This document shows, in pieces, positions 44,923 through 53,436 of a stretch of 64,000 nt of DNA. The stretch covers positions 248,001 through 312,000 of the forward strand of contig NZ_SNXC01000010.1 of the NCBI RefSeq assembly GCF_004362145.1, written 5' to 3'. Positions within the stretch are counted from its first letter, which is position 1, and each line of letters begins with the position of its first letter. The stretch is from Marinomonas balearica. Its GTDB lineage: Bacteria > Pseudomonadota > Gammaproteobacteria > Pseudomonadales > Marinomonadaceae. A program made the position numbers and the translations under genes. The notes below the pieces were generated by a model that was not told where the DNA came from, did no database searches, and saw nothing but the letters and a program-made list of their open reading frames with translations.

Positions 44923-46089
44923 ATGGATACACTCGTTTCTGGCTACTCCAAGTCAGCTTCTATTACGGCATCTGCTCCATTTTTGTTTTACTCAAATTCA
45001 AGCTCAGTACGATGCAAGGGAGCAAAGAAGGTATTGGAGCGGCCATTGGCAGACCCACTGTTTACTCAACATTTAGATGAGCTTTTTACAGCAGAAAAGG
45101 CGCTCGGTGTAGAGAATCCAATTGTAGTGGGCGCAATACCTTTTGATTTAGAGCAACCGACTCACCTGATTGTTCCAGAGTGGTTTACTTTTCAATCTGT
45201 ACCTTCTTTTGATATGTCGCTGTTCAATGATCGAAGCTTTAAACATAAGGTGCGGGCTCATCAGTTCTTCCCCGAACACGATGCGTTTATTCATGGTGTT
45301 AATCAGGCGCACACTTTGTTTGGCGATACGGAATTAAAAAAGGTGGTTCTTTCTCGCTTATTAGAGCTAGAGCTTGATCAACCAGTGGATTTATCTCGGC
45401 TTATGGGAAATGTCATGGCACAGAACCCTAATGCATACCACTTTAATCTTCCTATTCGCGAAGGTGTTCTCATCGGGGCGAGTCCTGAATTGTTGATTCG
45501 TAAAACGGCGGATAAAGTGTATTCAAATCCGCTGGCAGGGTCAGCAAAGCGACAGTGTCATGAAGAGGCTGATGTCGCCGCCGCAGATGGTCTTTGGAAT
45601 TCGACAAAAGACCAATATGAACATCGTCTGGTGGTTGATTCTATTCGCTCGTCAATAGCTCGCTATGTTGGTAGCAAGGTAATTCCTGATACTCCCTCTT
45701 TGATCAATACGCCAACCATGTGGCATTTATCAACTCAAATTGAAGGCCGACTGCGAGATTCGAATACAAGCATTTTTGAATTGATTCGGTCGATCCATCC
45801 TACTCCTGCAATGGGTGGAACACCTTCAAAGCTTGCGAAACAAGTCATTGATGACGTAGAGCCGCATGATCGTTGTTTTTTTAGTGGTCTCGTCGGGTGG
45901 GCGGATTCACAAGGAAATGGAGAGTGGGCCATCGCCATACGGTGTGCTGAGGTGAAAGGCGCTTTTGTGCGTCTCTTCGCAGGCGCTGGAATCGTTCCAC
46001 AATCCGATCCAGAGATGGAGTGGATAGAGACAGGGAATAAGATGCAAACCATGTTAAACGCATTTGGAATTGAGAGAAGCGCACTATGA
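44923..46089 (+). CDS. entC: Isochorismate synthase EntC
   Basis: EntC converts chorismate to isochorismate, the first step to 2,3-dihydroxybenzoate. The 388-residue product has the chorismate-binding domain: VVGAIPFD near residue 65, KVVLSRLLELE, EGVLIGASPELLI, the STKDQYEHRLVVDSIRSS stretch and IHPTPAMGGTPSKLA, FSGLVGWADSQGNGEWAIAI, with RLFAGAGIV near the end. ATG 44923 is preferred over the GTG at 44908 because the family starts MDT and GAGG precedes it. It is the first gene after the Fur box and overlaps entE by 4 bases. Confidence 0.94.
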   Translation: MDTLVSGYSKSASITASAPFLFYSNSSSVRCKGAKKVLERPLADPLFTQHLDELFTAEKALGVENPIVVGAIPFDLEQPTHLIVPEWFTFQSVPSFDMSLFNDRSFKHKVRAHQFFPEHDAFIHGVNQAHTLFGDTELKKVVLSRLLELELDQPVDLSRLMGNVMAQNPNAYHFNLPIREGVLIGASPELLIRKTADKVYSNPLAGSAKRQCHEEADVAAADGLWNSTKDQYEHRLVVDSIRSSIARYVGSKVIPDTPSLINTPTMWHLSTQIEGRLRDSNTSIFELIRSIHPTPAMGGTPSKLAKQVIDDVEPHDRCFFSGLVGWADSQGNGEWAIAIRCAEVKGAFVRLFAGAGIVPQSDPEMEWIETGNKMQTMLNAFGIERSAL

Positions 46090-47819
46090 CGATTTCATTC
46101 ACTCGCTGGCCTGAAGAGCTTGTTTCTCAGTATCGAAAAAAAGGGTATTGGATTAACAAGCCGTTAACAGATTTAATTTTAAAAGGGGACGATGACAAAG
46201 TTGCGATCGTTTGTACTGGTCGAGTCTCGGCGCATAGCACAGAAGAGCATAGGACGTTTACGTATCGCGATTTAAGAGAGCAGTCTTCCGTTTTAGCGTA
46301 TTTCTTGGCTCAAAATTTGGGGGTGAGTGAAGGAGACACCGTACTCGTACAATTGCCAAATATCGCAGAATTTTACATTGTTTACTTTGCCCTAATGAAG
46401 TTAGGTGCAGTTCCTGTGAACGCTTTGTTTAGTCACAATGAGCGTGAACTTAGATCCTATAGTGAACAGGTCAATCCGACCGTATTTATTGGCAGTAACA
46501 CACATAAATTGTTCTCGGATGATGCGTTTGCAACTGAGTTAAAAAAGTTATCGCCAAATCTTGAACACTTCCTATTGGTTGAGGTGTCTGAATGGGCGAT
46601 GAGTATTGATACGGTTCTTACCAAAGCGATCGAGACAAAACAACACGCCCTTGAATCGATTTTTGCGATGCAACTGCAAAGAGACGAGCACACTGTTTCT
46701 GGTGAAGTCGCATTTTTTCAGCTTTCCGGTGGCAGTACTGGAACACCGAAGCTAATCCCACGCACCCATAACGACTACTACTTTAGCATTAGAAGAAGTG
46801 CTGAAATATGTGAACTCACTTCTGACGAACGTTACCTTTGTGCGCTGCCATGTGCTCACAACTATCCGATGAGTTCCCCAGGCGCGTTTGGGGTGTTTTG
46901 GGCGGGAGGAACGGTGTATATGGCACCAAGCCCAGAACCTCAGGCATGTCTCGATCTTATCGAGAAATATCGCATTACGATGGCTGCGTTGGTGCCTCCT
47001 GCTGCCGCAATGTGGGTCGATGCGTTAGAAAGCAGCATGAGTGCTTCTAATTCGAGTGCCTCTTTTAAACCTGATGGCGTGCGGCAGCTTGATTCTCTGC
47101 GTCTCATTCAAGTCGGAGGTGCCAAATTGAGCGATTCGTTAGCGCGTCGAATCCCGCAAACGCTAGGGTGCCAGTTGCAGCAAGTTCTGGGCATGGCTGA
47201 GGGGTTGGTTAACTATACTCGCCTTGATGATGACATTGAAACCATTATGACAACACAAGGCAGGCCGATGTGTTCACTGGATGAAGTAAAAGTGGTCGAT
47301 GAAGTAGGAAATGAAGTAACGAACGGAGAGGCTGGAGAGCTTGTGACTCGTGGGCCTTATACGATACGAGGCTATTACAATGCGCCTGAGCATAATCGTC
47401 AAGTATTTGATGAAGGGGGTTTCTATTACACAGGAGACCTCGTTCGACAGGATGAACGAGGTTATCTAACGGTGGTGGGGCGCGATAAAGATCAGATAAA
47501 TCGCGGGGGAGAAAAGATCGCCGCTGAAGAGGTCGAAAACTTACTTTTAAAGCACGAGCTCATTATGCACAGTGCGCTTGTGTCCATGCCCGATAAAACA
47601 ATGGGTGAAAAAAGCTGTGCTTTTATCGTACCCAAATTAAAAACTCACACGCTTAAAAGTGTTGGGCTGAGAAAGTATCTCCGTACTCATGGCATTGCTG
47701 ACTACAAGATTCCAGATCGATTTGAGTTTATTGATACCCTCCCGCTCACTCATGTTGGTAAGCCAAATAAGGTGATGCTAAGACAGATTATTAGCGAACG
47801 CCTCAATAAAGAACGTTAA
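46086..47819 (+). CDS. entE: 2,3-Dihydroxybenzoate-AMP ligase EntE
   Basis: EntE adenylates 2,3-dihydroxybenzoate and loads it on the carrier domain of EntB. The 577-residue adenylation enzyme has the A3 loop LSGGSTGTPKLIPRTHNDYY, the A5 region LGMAEGLVNYTR, A7 YTGDLV, A8 GRDKDQINRGGEK and the catalytic Lys near the end in HVGKPNKVML. The substrate pocket HNYPMSSPGAFG is as in DHB ligases. About 40 residues longer than E. coli EntE, mainly in insertions around residues 155-200 and 310-325. Confidence 0.94.
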   Translation: MTISFTRWPEELVSQYRKKGYWINKPLTDLILKGDDDKVAIVCTGRVSAHSTEEHRTFTYRDLREQSSVLAYFLAQNLGVSEGDTVLVQLPNIAEFYIVYFALMKLGAVPVNALFSHNERELRSYSEQVNPTVFIGSNTHKLFSDDAFATELKKLSPNLEHFLLVEVSEWAMSIDTVLTKAIETKQHALESIFAMQLQRDEHTVSGEVAFFQLSGGSTGTPKLIPRTHNDYYFSIRRSAEICELTSDERYLCALPCAHNYPMSSPGAFGVFWAGGTVYMAPSPEPQACLDLIEKYRITMAALVPPAAAMWVDALESSMSASNSSASFKPDGVRQLDSLRLIQVGGAKLSDSLARRIPQTLGCQLQQVLGMAEGLVNYTRLDDDIETIMTTQGRPMCSLDEVKVVDEVGNEVTNGEAGELVTRGPYTIRGYYNAPEHNRQVFDEGGFYYTGDLVRQDERGYLTVVGRDKDQINRGGEKIAAEEVENLLLKHELIMHSALVSMPDKTMGEKSCAFIVPKLKTHTLKSVGLRKYLRTHGIADYKIPDRFEFIDTLPLTHVGKPNKVMLRQIISERLNKER

Positions 47820-47856
47820 AAACGACACGACTAAATACAGTAAACAAGGATTTGAT

Positions 47857-48753
47857 ATGGCTATTTCATCTATTGCGACTTACCCAATGCCAGAAGCCGA
47901 TAGCTTTCCAGAGGGAAAGGTTGATTGGAAGCTTGACCCAAACCGAGCGGTCTTCCTCATCCATGATATGCAAGCGTACTTTCTTCGCTTTTATGATCAA
48001 GACTCAGAACTTATCACAACATTAAAGCGAAACCTTGCGGATATAAAAGCGTTTTGCCATAAGCACGATATTCCGGTTGTTTATACGGCGCAGCCAAAGG
48101 ATCAAAAGCCGGAGGATCGAGCGTTACTGAATGATATGTGGGGCAGTGGTTTAAATGATTACCCAGAATTGCAGCCAGTCGTGAGTGAGCTAACCCCAAG
48201 TAAGCAAGATACTGTATTGGTAAAGTGGCGTTACAGTGCGTTTCATCGCTCCAATTTACAAGAAATGATGCAGAGCTGGGGAAGAGATCAACTTATTATT
48301 GGCGGTATCTACGCCCACATAGGTTGTATGATCAGTGCAGCAGATGCCTTTATGAGAGACATTCAGCCTTTTGTGGTGGGCGACGCAATGGCGGATTTTA
48401 GTGAAGATGAGCATGAGATGGCGCTCAAATACACCGCGGGACGAACGGGTCGAGTTGTTTCTACCCAAGACGTTCTTTTATCCGCTAAAAGTCACGCTCA
48501 AGCATCCACTTTGACGTTTTCAGCATTAAAATCACAGATTTTAGAGCTATTGGACGATGACGATGTGCCCGACTTTGAAGAGAGTGATGAGCTGATTGAT
48601 TATGGTGTGGATTCTATTCAGATTATGAGCTTTGTGACGCAATGGCGTGAGCTAGGGATAGACGTGACTTTTGCTGAATTGGCGCAAGCGTCTTCTTTAA
48701 ATGGCTGGTGGGCGCTGGTTCAGAGTAAGCAGCATAAGGAAGTGATCGAATGA
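47857..48753 (+). CDS. entB: Isochorismatase with aryl carrier domain EntB
   Basis: A bifunctional protein (298 residues). The N-terminal isochorismatase (about 1-205) has HDMQAYFLRFY, KWRYSAFHRSNLQEMM and the cis-peptide region IIGGIYAHIGCMISA, and makes 2,3-dihydro-2,3-dihydroxybenzoate. The C-terminal aryl carrier domain (about 220-290) has the phosphopantetheine site LIDYGVDSIQIM with Ser at about 253. Having this domain means the pathway is designed to pass DHB as a thioester to a condensation enzyme, which is not in this window. It overlaps entA by 4 bases. Confidence 0.95.
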   Translation: MAISSIATYPMPEADSFPEGKVDWKLDPNRAVFLIHDMQAYFLRFYDQDSELITTLKRNLADIKAFCHKHDIPVVYTAQPKDQKPEDRALLNDMWGSGLNDYPELQPVVSELTPSKQDTVLVKWRYSAFHRSNLQEMMQSWGRDQLIIGGIYAHIGCMISAADAFMRDIQPFVVGDAMADFSEDEHEMALKYTAGRTGRVVSTQDVLLSAKSHAQASTLTFSALKSQILELLDDDDVPDFEESDELIDYGVDSIQIMSFVTQWRELGIDVTFAELAQASSLNGWWALVQSKQHKEVIE

Positions 48754-49571
48754 CCACAGATAGAACGACCAAGGAGCAGGCGACATTTAATAGTGCTGTT
48801 GCTTATGACCCTTTGGATTTTACAGGGAAAACGATATGGGTAACGGGCGCAGGGCGTGGAATTGGGCGGGAAGTTGTGCGTCAGTTTCTGATGAGAGGCG
48901 CTACGGTCATAGGTTTTGATGTTCGATTTGAGCACGATGACCGAAACAGCCGCTTTGCCTATTCTTGTATTTTGCTCGATGTAAGTGATGAAAAGTCCGT
49001 TGCCAGTGAGGTGTCTTCTCTAATCCGCAATAATGAGGGGCCAGATGTTCTGATAAATGCGGCTGGTATTCTCAAAATGGGCGCCTTGGAACATACGTCG
49101 CTAGAAGATTTTAAAAAGTGTTTTGACGTGAATGCGGGAGGTGTTTTTTTAATGCTAAAAAACACGCTTGAGTATTTTAAAGAGAAAAAATCTGGGTGTA
49201 TTGTGTCAGTTAGCTCAAATGCGGCAAAAGTACCGCGCATCAATATGGCCGCATATTGTGCTTCGAAAGCCGCTTTGTCTGCGTTAAATCATACAGCGGC
49301 TCTTGAACTAGCGCCTTTTGGTGTTCGTTGTAATTTAGTGTGCCCCGGATCAACGGATACTCCGATGCAGAGATTGTTATGGACAAGTGAAGAGGCAGAA
49401 GCCAACACCATTCAAGGATTCCCAGAGCAATTTAAACTGGGGATTCCATTAGGGAAAATAGCCCAACCAAGTGAAATTGCTCAAACGATCTTGTTTTTTG
49501 CCTCGTCCATGTCGAGCCATATTACCATGCAAGATGTTGTAGTAGACGGCGGAGCAACGCTAAATGTTTAA
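48750..49571 (+). CDS. entA: 2,3-Dihydro-2,3-dihydroxybenzoate dehydrogenase EntA
   Basis: EntA oxidises 2,3-dihydro-DHB to DHB with NAD. This 273-residue short-chain dehydrogenase has VTGAGRGIGREV (NAD loop), NAAGILKMG, and the catalytic SVSSNAAKVPR with YCASKAAL (YxxxK). The first ~28 residues are a polar extension compared with E. coli EntA (248 residues), and a start later than 48750 is possible. VCPGSTDTPMQ is typical for EntA. Confidence 0.93.
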   Translation: MTTDRTTKEQATFNSAVAYDPLDFTGKTIWVTGAGRGIGREVVRQFLMRGATVIGFDVRFEHDDRNSRFAYSCILLDVSDEKSVASEVSSLIRNNEGPDVLINAAGILKMGALEHTSLEDFKKCFDVNAGGVFLMLKNTLEYFKEKKSGCIVSVSSNAAKVPRINMAAYCASKAALSALNHTAALELAPFGVRCNLVCPGSTDTPMQRLLWTSEEAEANTIQGFPEQFKLGIPLGKIAQPSEIAQTILFFASSMSSHITMQDVVVDGGATLNV

Positions 49572-49665
49572 CTGAAGCGAGCGATTACACTGAAACTTAT
49601 AGGTAGAAGTGCTGGTGAATAAAATTTTTTGAACGCTCCTAGAGCCTGCATGGTAAGGCGTTGGC

Positions 49666-50358
49666 ATGACAAAGGTATCTGATCTCTACTTACAAGCAGG
49701 GGTGTTCGTCCCCGTTTCATATTTTCAGTATTCTCCTGAGAGACTAAGCGACTATGAGGCGTTATTTTTCGGAGACTTCCCTGAAGGTTATGAAAAATGG
49801 GTGGTTAAACGTAAAGCGAGTTTTGTAGCAGGGCGCTTAGCAGTCCAGAACTTGTTGCAACATGTGAATATTCCCAATGTTGTCATTTCGCGTGCGGAAG
49901 ATGGAAGCCCAATCTGGCCAAAAGGCTGGAAAGGAAGTATTGCGCACGCTGACAATCAAGCCGTCGCGTGCGTGATTTCACATGATCTAAAAAACAGTAA
50001 AAATCTAACCGGTTTAGGGATCGACGTTGAAAATTTAGAAAAATCCAACCTATTGTTTGAAACGCAAAAGATGATCGCGAACGATGGCGAAGTGATTCTG
50101 TTAGAGAGTAGGGGATACGCAAGAGATATTGCTTTGACAATGATATTTTCAATTAAAGAAAGCGTATTCAAAGCAGTGTATCCCGCTTATGGTAAATATT
50201 TTGATTTTCTTGATGCAGAGCTTATTTCTGCCAGTGATTCGAATGAGTGGCAAGTGCGTCTTACCACTCATCTGTCAGACATATTTCCAAAAGGCTTTAC
50301 ATTACGAGTTAAAGCTTGGATTGAAAACGAGTGCGTCTATTCGTACAGTTATTGGTGA
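49666..50358 (+). CDS. entD: 4'-Phosphopantetheinyl transferase EntD
   Basis: EntD activates the carrier domain of EntB (and any NRPS) by adding the phosphopantetheine arm. The 230-residue protein has the EntD motifs RLAVQNLL near residue 61, GSIAHADNQAVACVI, LGIDVENL (metal Asp) and FSIKESVFKAVYP (catalytic Glu/Lys). It lies 95 bases downstream of entA in the same direction and is the last gene of the group; the next gene is convergent. Confidence 0.9.
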   Translation: MTKVSDLYLQAGVFVPVSYFQYSPERLSDYEALFFGDFPEGYEKWVVKRKASFVAGRLAVQNLLQHVNIPNVVISRAEDGSPIWPKGWKGSIAHADNQAVACVISHDLKNSKNLTGLGIDVENLEKSNLLFETQKMIANDGEVILLESRGYARDIALTMIFSIKESVFKAVYPAYGKYFDFLDAELISASDSNEWQVRLTTHLSDIFPKGFTLRVKAWIENECVYSYSYW

Positions 50359-50379
50359 GCTTGGGCTTCTAAGGTGCCA

Positions 50380-50706
50380 TTATAAGCAATTTGCTGGTTT
50401 GGGAAGTCCCGCGATTTTAGCGCTTAGCTTAGGAGGGCTGCCGGGAAACAGTGTCATTAGGTAAATGCTTTTGCCTTTATCTGCTCCCAGTTTCTTTGCC
50501 ACCGCTTTAACTAATGGACGCATCGCTGGGGAAACTTCAAATTCCTTGTAGAACTTCCTAAGCAAATGAATAATTTCCCAGTGCGCTTGTGTAAGACTAA
50601 CGCCCTCAATCGTGGCAATTTCTTCCGCCAAAGATTCGTTCCAGTCTTCCAAATTCAGCAAATAGCCTTCTTCATCCAGAGCTAAGTTTTCATATTTCGG
50701 TTGCAT
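50380..50706 (-). CDS. tusE: Sulfur relay protein TusE (DsrC family)
   Basis: TusE accepts persulfide sulfur from TusBCD for the 2-thiouridine modification of tRNA wobble bases by MnmA. The 108-residue protein has DEEGYLLNLEDWNE, the TQAHWEIIHLLRKFY helix, GADKGKSIYLMTLFPGSP and the active-site Cys as second-last residue in KPANCL. ATG 50706 is preferred over an in-frame TTG at 50724 because family proteins start there; neither has a strong ribosome-binding site. Confidence 0.92.
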   Translation of the reverse strand: MQPKYENLALDEEGYLLNLEDWNESLAEEIATIEGVSLTQAHWEIIHLLRKFYKEFEVSPAMRPLVKAVAKKLGADKGKSIYLMTLFPGSPPKLSAKIAGLPKPANCL

Positions 50707-50785
50707 GTATAAGTCGTGTTCCAACTGAGGTTATTCGTATTGTTTAGGTTTAAGGTCTTGATTGTATCAAACGAATGTTTTTGTA

Positions 50786-51085
50786 TTACCAGCTGATAAT
50801 GCGTTCGCACGAAGCGGTTAATTCCAACCATTGGTTATCGTCAATGATGGTATAAACGGATTCATCGACACTCAGACCGTGGGCTTTTACATCACAAGAT
50901 CTAACGTACAGTGTTACGGATTTGTCGATCGACAGACCCGTCATAGTTGGGTTGGCTTTAAGCGATCTTAGAACACCTGACTCAAATAATAAGACAGAAT
51001 CACCATCTTGTAACGATAGGAGCCAGTCTCGCTCTACCGGTGAAGTGTAATGGGGTCTGTTGATTTGATGTAACGTCATGTTCAT
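50786..51085 (-). CDS. tusB: Sulfur relay protein TusB
   Basis: A 99-residue subunit of the TusBCD heterohexamer, which passes sulfur from TusA to TusE. It shows the small DsrH-like fold: MTLHQINRPHY, LSLQDGDSVLLFESGV, LYVRSCDVKAHGL and the terminal QWLELTASCERIISW. The longer frame extending to 51406 is the overlapping tusC gene read out of frame. The ATG lies four bases after the tusC stop with GAGGAA just upstream. Confidence 0.88.
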   Translation of the reverse strand: MNMTLHQINRPHYTSPVERDWLLSLQDGDSVLLFESGVLRSLKANPTMTGLSIDKSVTLYVRSCDVKAHGLSVDESVYTIIDDNQWLELTASCERIISW

Positions 51086-51089
51086 TTCC

Positions 51090-51443
51090 TCAAAACCGGA
51101 TAATCTGAGAATGGGTCTGTAGCATCTTTGCCCAAGCATTCTGGTCAAGTGATGTGACGCCTTCCCAAAGCGCATGTTTGCTGTTGTATAGCTCGATATC
51201 AGATTGAAGCGCGTAAACGTCATCGATATCGTAAAACTCAAGTCCGTCCAGCAGTTTATACAAATGCTTTCCGTGTTCTTTCTCGGGAGATTGTGATTCA
51301 AGTAACAGGCTGACACCCTCTCCAGAAAAGGCGAGTGATACAGGCTGTTCGAAGGTTCCAAGTACCAGCGCGAGATCAAGGCCCTCTTTTGCGCTGGTTG
51401 TTTCATACGCAGAGGAGGAAAAAAGAATGAGTGTTTTTTGCAT
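51090..51443 (-). CDS. tusC: Sulfur relay protein TusC
   Basis: A 117-residue DsrF-like subunit of TusBCD. The Rossmann-like pattern is clear (LILFSSSAYETTSAKEGLDL, GTFEQPVSLAFSGEGVSLLL, LYKLLDGLEFYDIDDVYALQ). It has no catalytic Cys, as usual for TusC. It lies between tusD (26 bases upstream) and tusB (4 bases downstream), the conserved order. Confidence 0.9.
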   Translation of the reverse strand: MQKTLILFSSSAYETTSAKEGLDLALVLGTFEQPVSLAFSGEGVSLLLESQSPEKEHGKHLYKLLDGLEFYDIDDVYALQSDIELYNSKHALWEGVTSLDQNAWAKMLQTHSQIIRF

Positions 51444-51469
51444 ATCTGGATTCCTAATTCATTGACTCA

Positions 51470-51862
51470 CTAACGAAACTGAACGACTTTATCAGCCTGA
51501 CTGTTTAATTCTACCCAAGTGCCAAGCCCTTCCAATTGAAAGCTGTTTGAGCAGTTCTGTCCATCAAGCTCATGACGCTTGCTTTCAGCTTCATTCAATA
51601 TGCCCCGCCTTATGCCAGCAGCAATGCATATATACAGCGGGCAGGTAGCGGTTTTATGAAAATCTTCCCATTGTGCGAGTAGGTTGTATTCATCACGGGG
51701 CGGATTGGCGAAGCAGTTCGCTACGGCGACACTTTCTTCATAAAAAAAGATGCCTAAAAGTTCATGCTCGGGGTGGGCATGAATGCATTTTGCAAACGCA
51801 AGTGCAGAGTGGCAAGCCTTGGATTGAGTAGGGTGACCCGTGACTAAAAGAGCGTATTTCAT
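51470..51862 (-). CDS. tusD: Sulfur relay protein TusD
   Basis: The catalytic subunit of TusBCD (130 residues). It starts MKYALLVTGHP, has HPEHELLGIFFYEESVAVAN and the conserved active-site Cys in CPLYICIAAGIRRGIL. The start at 51862 is chosen because the family begins there; 17 extra upstream codons to 51913 look non-coding. First gene of the tusDCB operon, which runs on to tusE. Confidence 0.92.
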   Translation of the reverse strand: MKYALLVTGHPTQSKACHSALAFAKCIHAHPEHELLGIFFYEESVAVANCFANPPRDEYNLLAQWEDFHKTATCPLYICIAAGIRRGILNEAESKRHELDGQNCSNSFQLEGLGTWVELNSQADKVVQFR

Positions 51863-51941
51863 GATGTAGTGTATTAACTGCCTGACTTCAGTGGACGAAT
51901 GATGACCCGACACAAACGGAATCGAATGGATGGTATCAATA

Positions 51942-51968
51942 AAAAAGGCCGCAGTCAGCGGCCTTTTT
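51942..51968. terminator. Terminator between yccA and tusD
   Basis: Stem AAAAAGGCCGC (51942-51952) / GCGGCCTTTTT (51958-51968), 5-base loop, with A/T runs on both flanks. It would end yccA transcription on the minus strand before the tus operon. Confidence 0.9.
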
Positions 51969-52014
51969 AGTTTTGTTATTTCTCTATGATATTGACTATC
52001 ACAGTGTCAATCGA

Positions 52015-52671
52015 TTAGTCGTCGTTTGACATGCCAAGTAGAGCAAGAATGCTCAAGAACATGTTGTACAAAGAAACATACAAAGTCACAGCAGCTGTGA
52101 TGTAGTTTGTTTCGCCACCGCGTACGATTTGGCTTGTCTGTAGCAAAATGACAGCGCCAGAGAACAATGCAAAACCCGCAGAGATGAATAATTGCAAAGC
52201 CGGCATTTGGATAAAGATGCCTGCGATCATTGCAAATACTAGTACGAAAAAGCCGACGGTAATGAAGCCACCTAAGAAACTAAAGTCTTTCTTAGAAATT
52301 AGAGCGTAAGCAGAAAGGCCTAAGAAGGATAAGCCCGTGATGCCTAGTGCGCTCATAATCAAGCTTGCACCACCAGGAATGCTAAGGTAGGCATTCAAAA
52401 CAGGGCCGAGCGTTAAGCCCATAAAACCTGTTAATGCGAATACGCACAACAAGCCAATCGCGCTGTTTTGGAATTTATGAGTTAGGAATAGAAGACCGTA
52501 AAAACCTACCAAGGTAATAATTAAACCGGGATGAGGTAAGTTTAAGGTCACGCTTAAGCCCGCAGTGAATGCGCTAAAAAGTAGCGTCAGTGCCAACAGG
52601 CCATATGTATTTCGAAGTGTCTTATTGACGACCTCTGATGATGGTACCGAAATAGCGTCTGTATAACGCAT
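52015..52671 (-). CDS. yccA: Bax inhibitor-1 family membrane protein YccA
   Basis: A 218-residue inner-membrane protein with seven hydrophobic segments and no signal peptide. The BI-1 hallmarks are NKTLRNTYGLLALTL at the start and SLYNMFLSILALLG at the end with a short acidic tail. In E. coli YccA interacts with and inhibits FtsH and SecY quality control. It is next to the tus genes as in E. coli. A strong AAGGAGAA site precedes the ATG. Confidence 0.92.
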   Translation of the reverse strand: MRYTDAISVPSSEVVNKTLRNTYGLLALTLLFSAFTAGLSVTLNLPHPGLIITLVGFYGLLFLTHKFQNSAIGLLCVFALTGFMGLTLGPVLNAYLSIPGGASLIMSALGITGLSFLGLSAYALISKKDFSFLGGFITVGFFVLVFAMIAGIFIQMPALQLFISAGFALFSGAVILLQTSQIVRGGETNYITAAVTLYVSLYNMFLSILALLGMSNDD

Positions 52672-52858
52672 TGGGGTTCTCCTTAAGGTTTAGGTCTTTA
52701 CTATAGACATAATATGGGGGGTTAAGTTCTAAACTTCAAGGAACAATTTGTTATAGAGATATGAAACCGAGCCTTAGAAGGTCTCTCTGAATGTACTTGA
52801 GTGCGGGTTGTGTTTACATTTCGTTGTGGTTTAAGACTATAAAGAGGGCTCTTAGATG

Positions 52859-52884
52859 CAAAAACGCCCTCTTTATAGAGGGCG
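52859..52884 (-). terminator. Terminator of hpf
   Basis: On the minus strand, a CGCCCTC/GAGGGCG stem (bases 52878-52884 with 52865-52871) with a 6-base loop is followed by TTTTT, about 45 bases after the hpf stop codon. Confidence 0.85.
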
Positions 52885-52928
52885 CAGTGTTTGAAATATT
52901 CAATTCGTTAGATTGTTAAAACGAAATA

Positions 52929-53246
52929 TTAAGAGGCGACAACAGATTTGTGTGTATTCGCGGTCAGTTTGGTTTTGTGTTTTTCAACTTGCCTAACAAG
53001 CTTGTCGATCATACCGTCAATCGCATGAAACAGTCTTTCTTCGGAGGTGGCGGCGGCGAATATTTCCTTGCCTGGTAAATGAACTCTAGCTTCAGCTTTT
53101 TGTTCCTTGCTATCTTTCATTAACGTGACATTCACAGAGGTAATTTGATCACTAAGTTTTGATACCTTTTCAAGTTTTTCATTAACATGATCTTTTATCG
53201 CGGGAGTGATATCGATGTGATGGCCTGTGATGTTAATTGTATGCAT
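52929..53246 (-). CDS. hpf: Ribosome hibernation promoting factor (short HPF / RaiA family)
   Basis: HPF binds the small ribosomal subunit in the mRNA channel in stationary phase and promotes dimerisation. The 105-residue protein has INITGHHIDITPAIKDHVNE, then the conserved AEARVHLPGKEIFAAATSEE and the end IDGMIDKLVRQVEKHKTK. No long-HPF C-terminal domain. It is monocistronic, with its own promoter (53319-53347) and terminator (52859-52884). The usual rpoN-hpf-ptsN context is absent, so it may be a second paralogue. Confidence 0.88.
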   Translation of the reverse strand: MHTINITGHHIDITPAIKDHVNEKLEKVSKLSDQITSVNVTLMKDSKEQKAEARVHLPGKEIFAAATSEERLFHAIDGMIDKLVRQVEKHKTKLTANTHKSVVAS

Positions 53247-53318
53247 ACAACTTTCTCCTCAGTATAGGCGTGTCGCGAAGTGGAATGAAATACTACTCTT
53301 TTGTTGCGACACAACTTC

Positions 53319-53347
53319 AGCATAGAAGGGCGAGTTTTTGCTGTCAA
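53319..53347 (-). promoter_or_regulatory. Sigma-70 promoter of hpf inside a palindrome
   Basis: On the minus strand, -35 TTGACA (53347-53342) and -10 TATGCT (53324-53319) are 17 bases apart, predicting transcript start about 65 bases before hpf. The -35 box lies in the centre of a perfect 10+10 palindrome (TTTTTGCTGT / ACAGCAAAAA, 53335-53356), a possible operator. Confidence 0.7.
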
Positions 53348-53436
53348 CAGCAAAAAAGTTCAATGACATACCTTCGTCATAGTCTTATGTTAAAAGCAAA
53401 AAATCTTCTTGATATCGTCTCTAACTTAGAGTTATC

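Noticed and set aside
51086..51406. Long N-terminal extension of TusB
   Set aside because: The extra residues are tusC read in another frame; tusB starts at 51085 after GAGGAA, four bases past the tusC stop.
53335..53356. Terminator between hpf and the DnaT-like gene
   Set aside because: The T run precedes and the A run follows the hairpin on both strands, the reverse of an intrinsic terminator.
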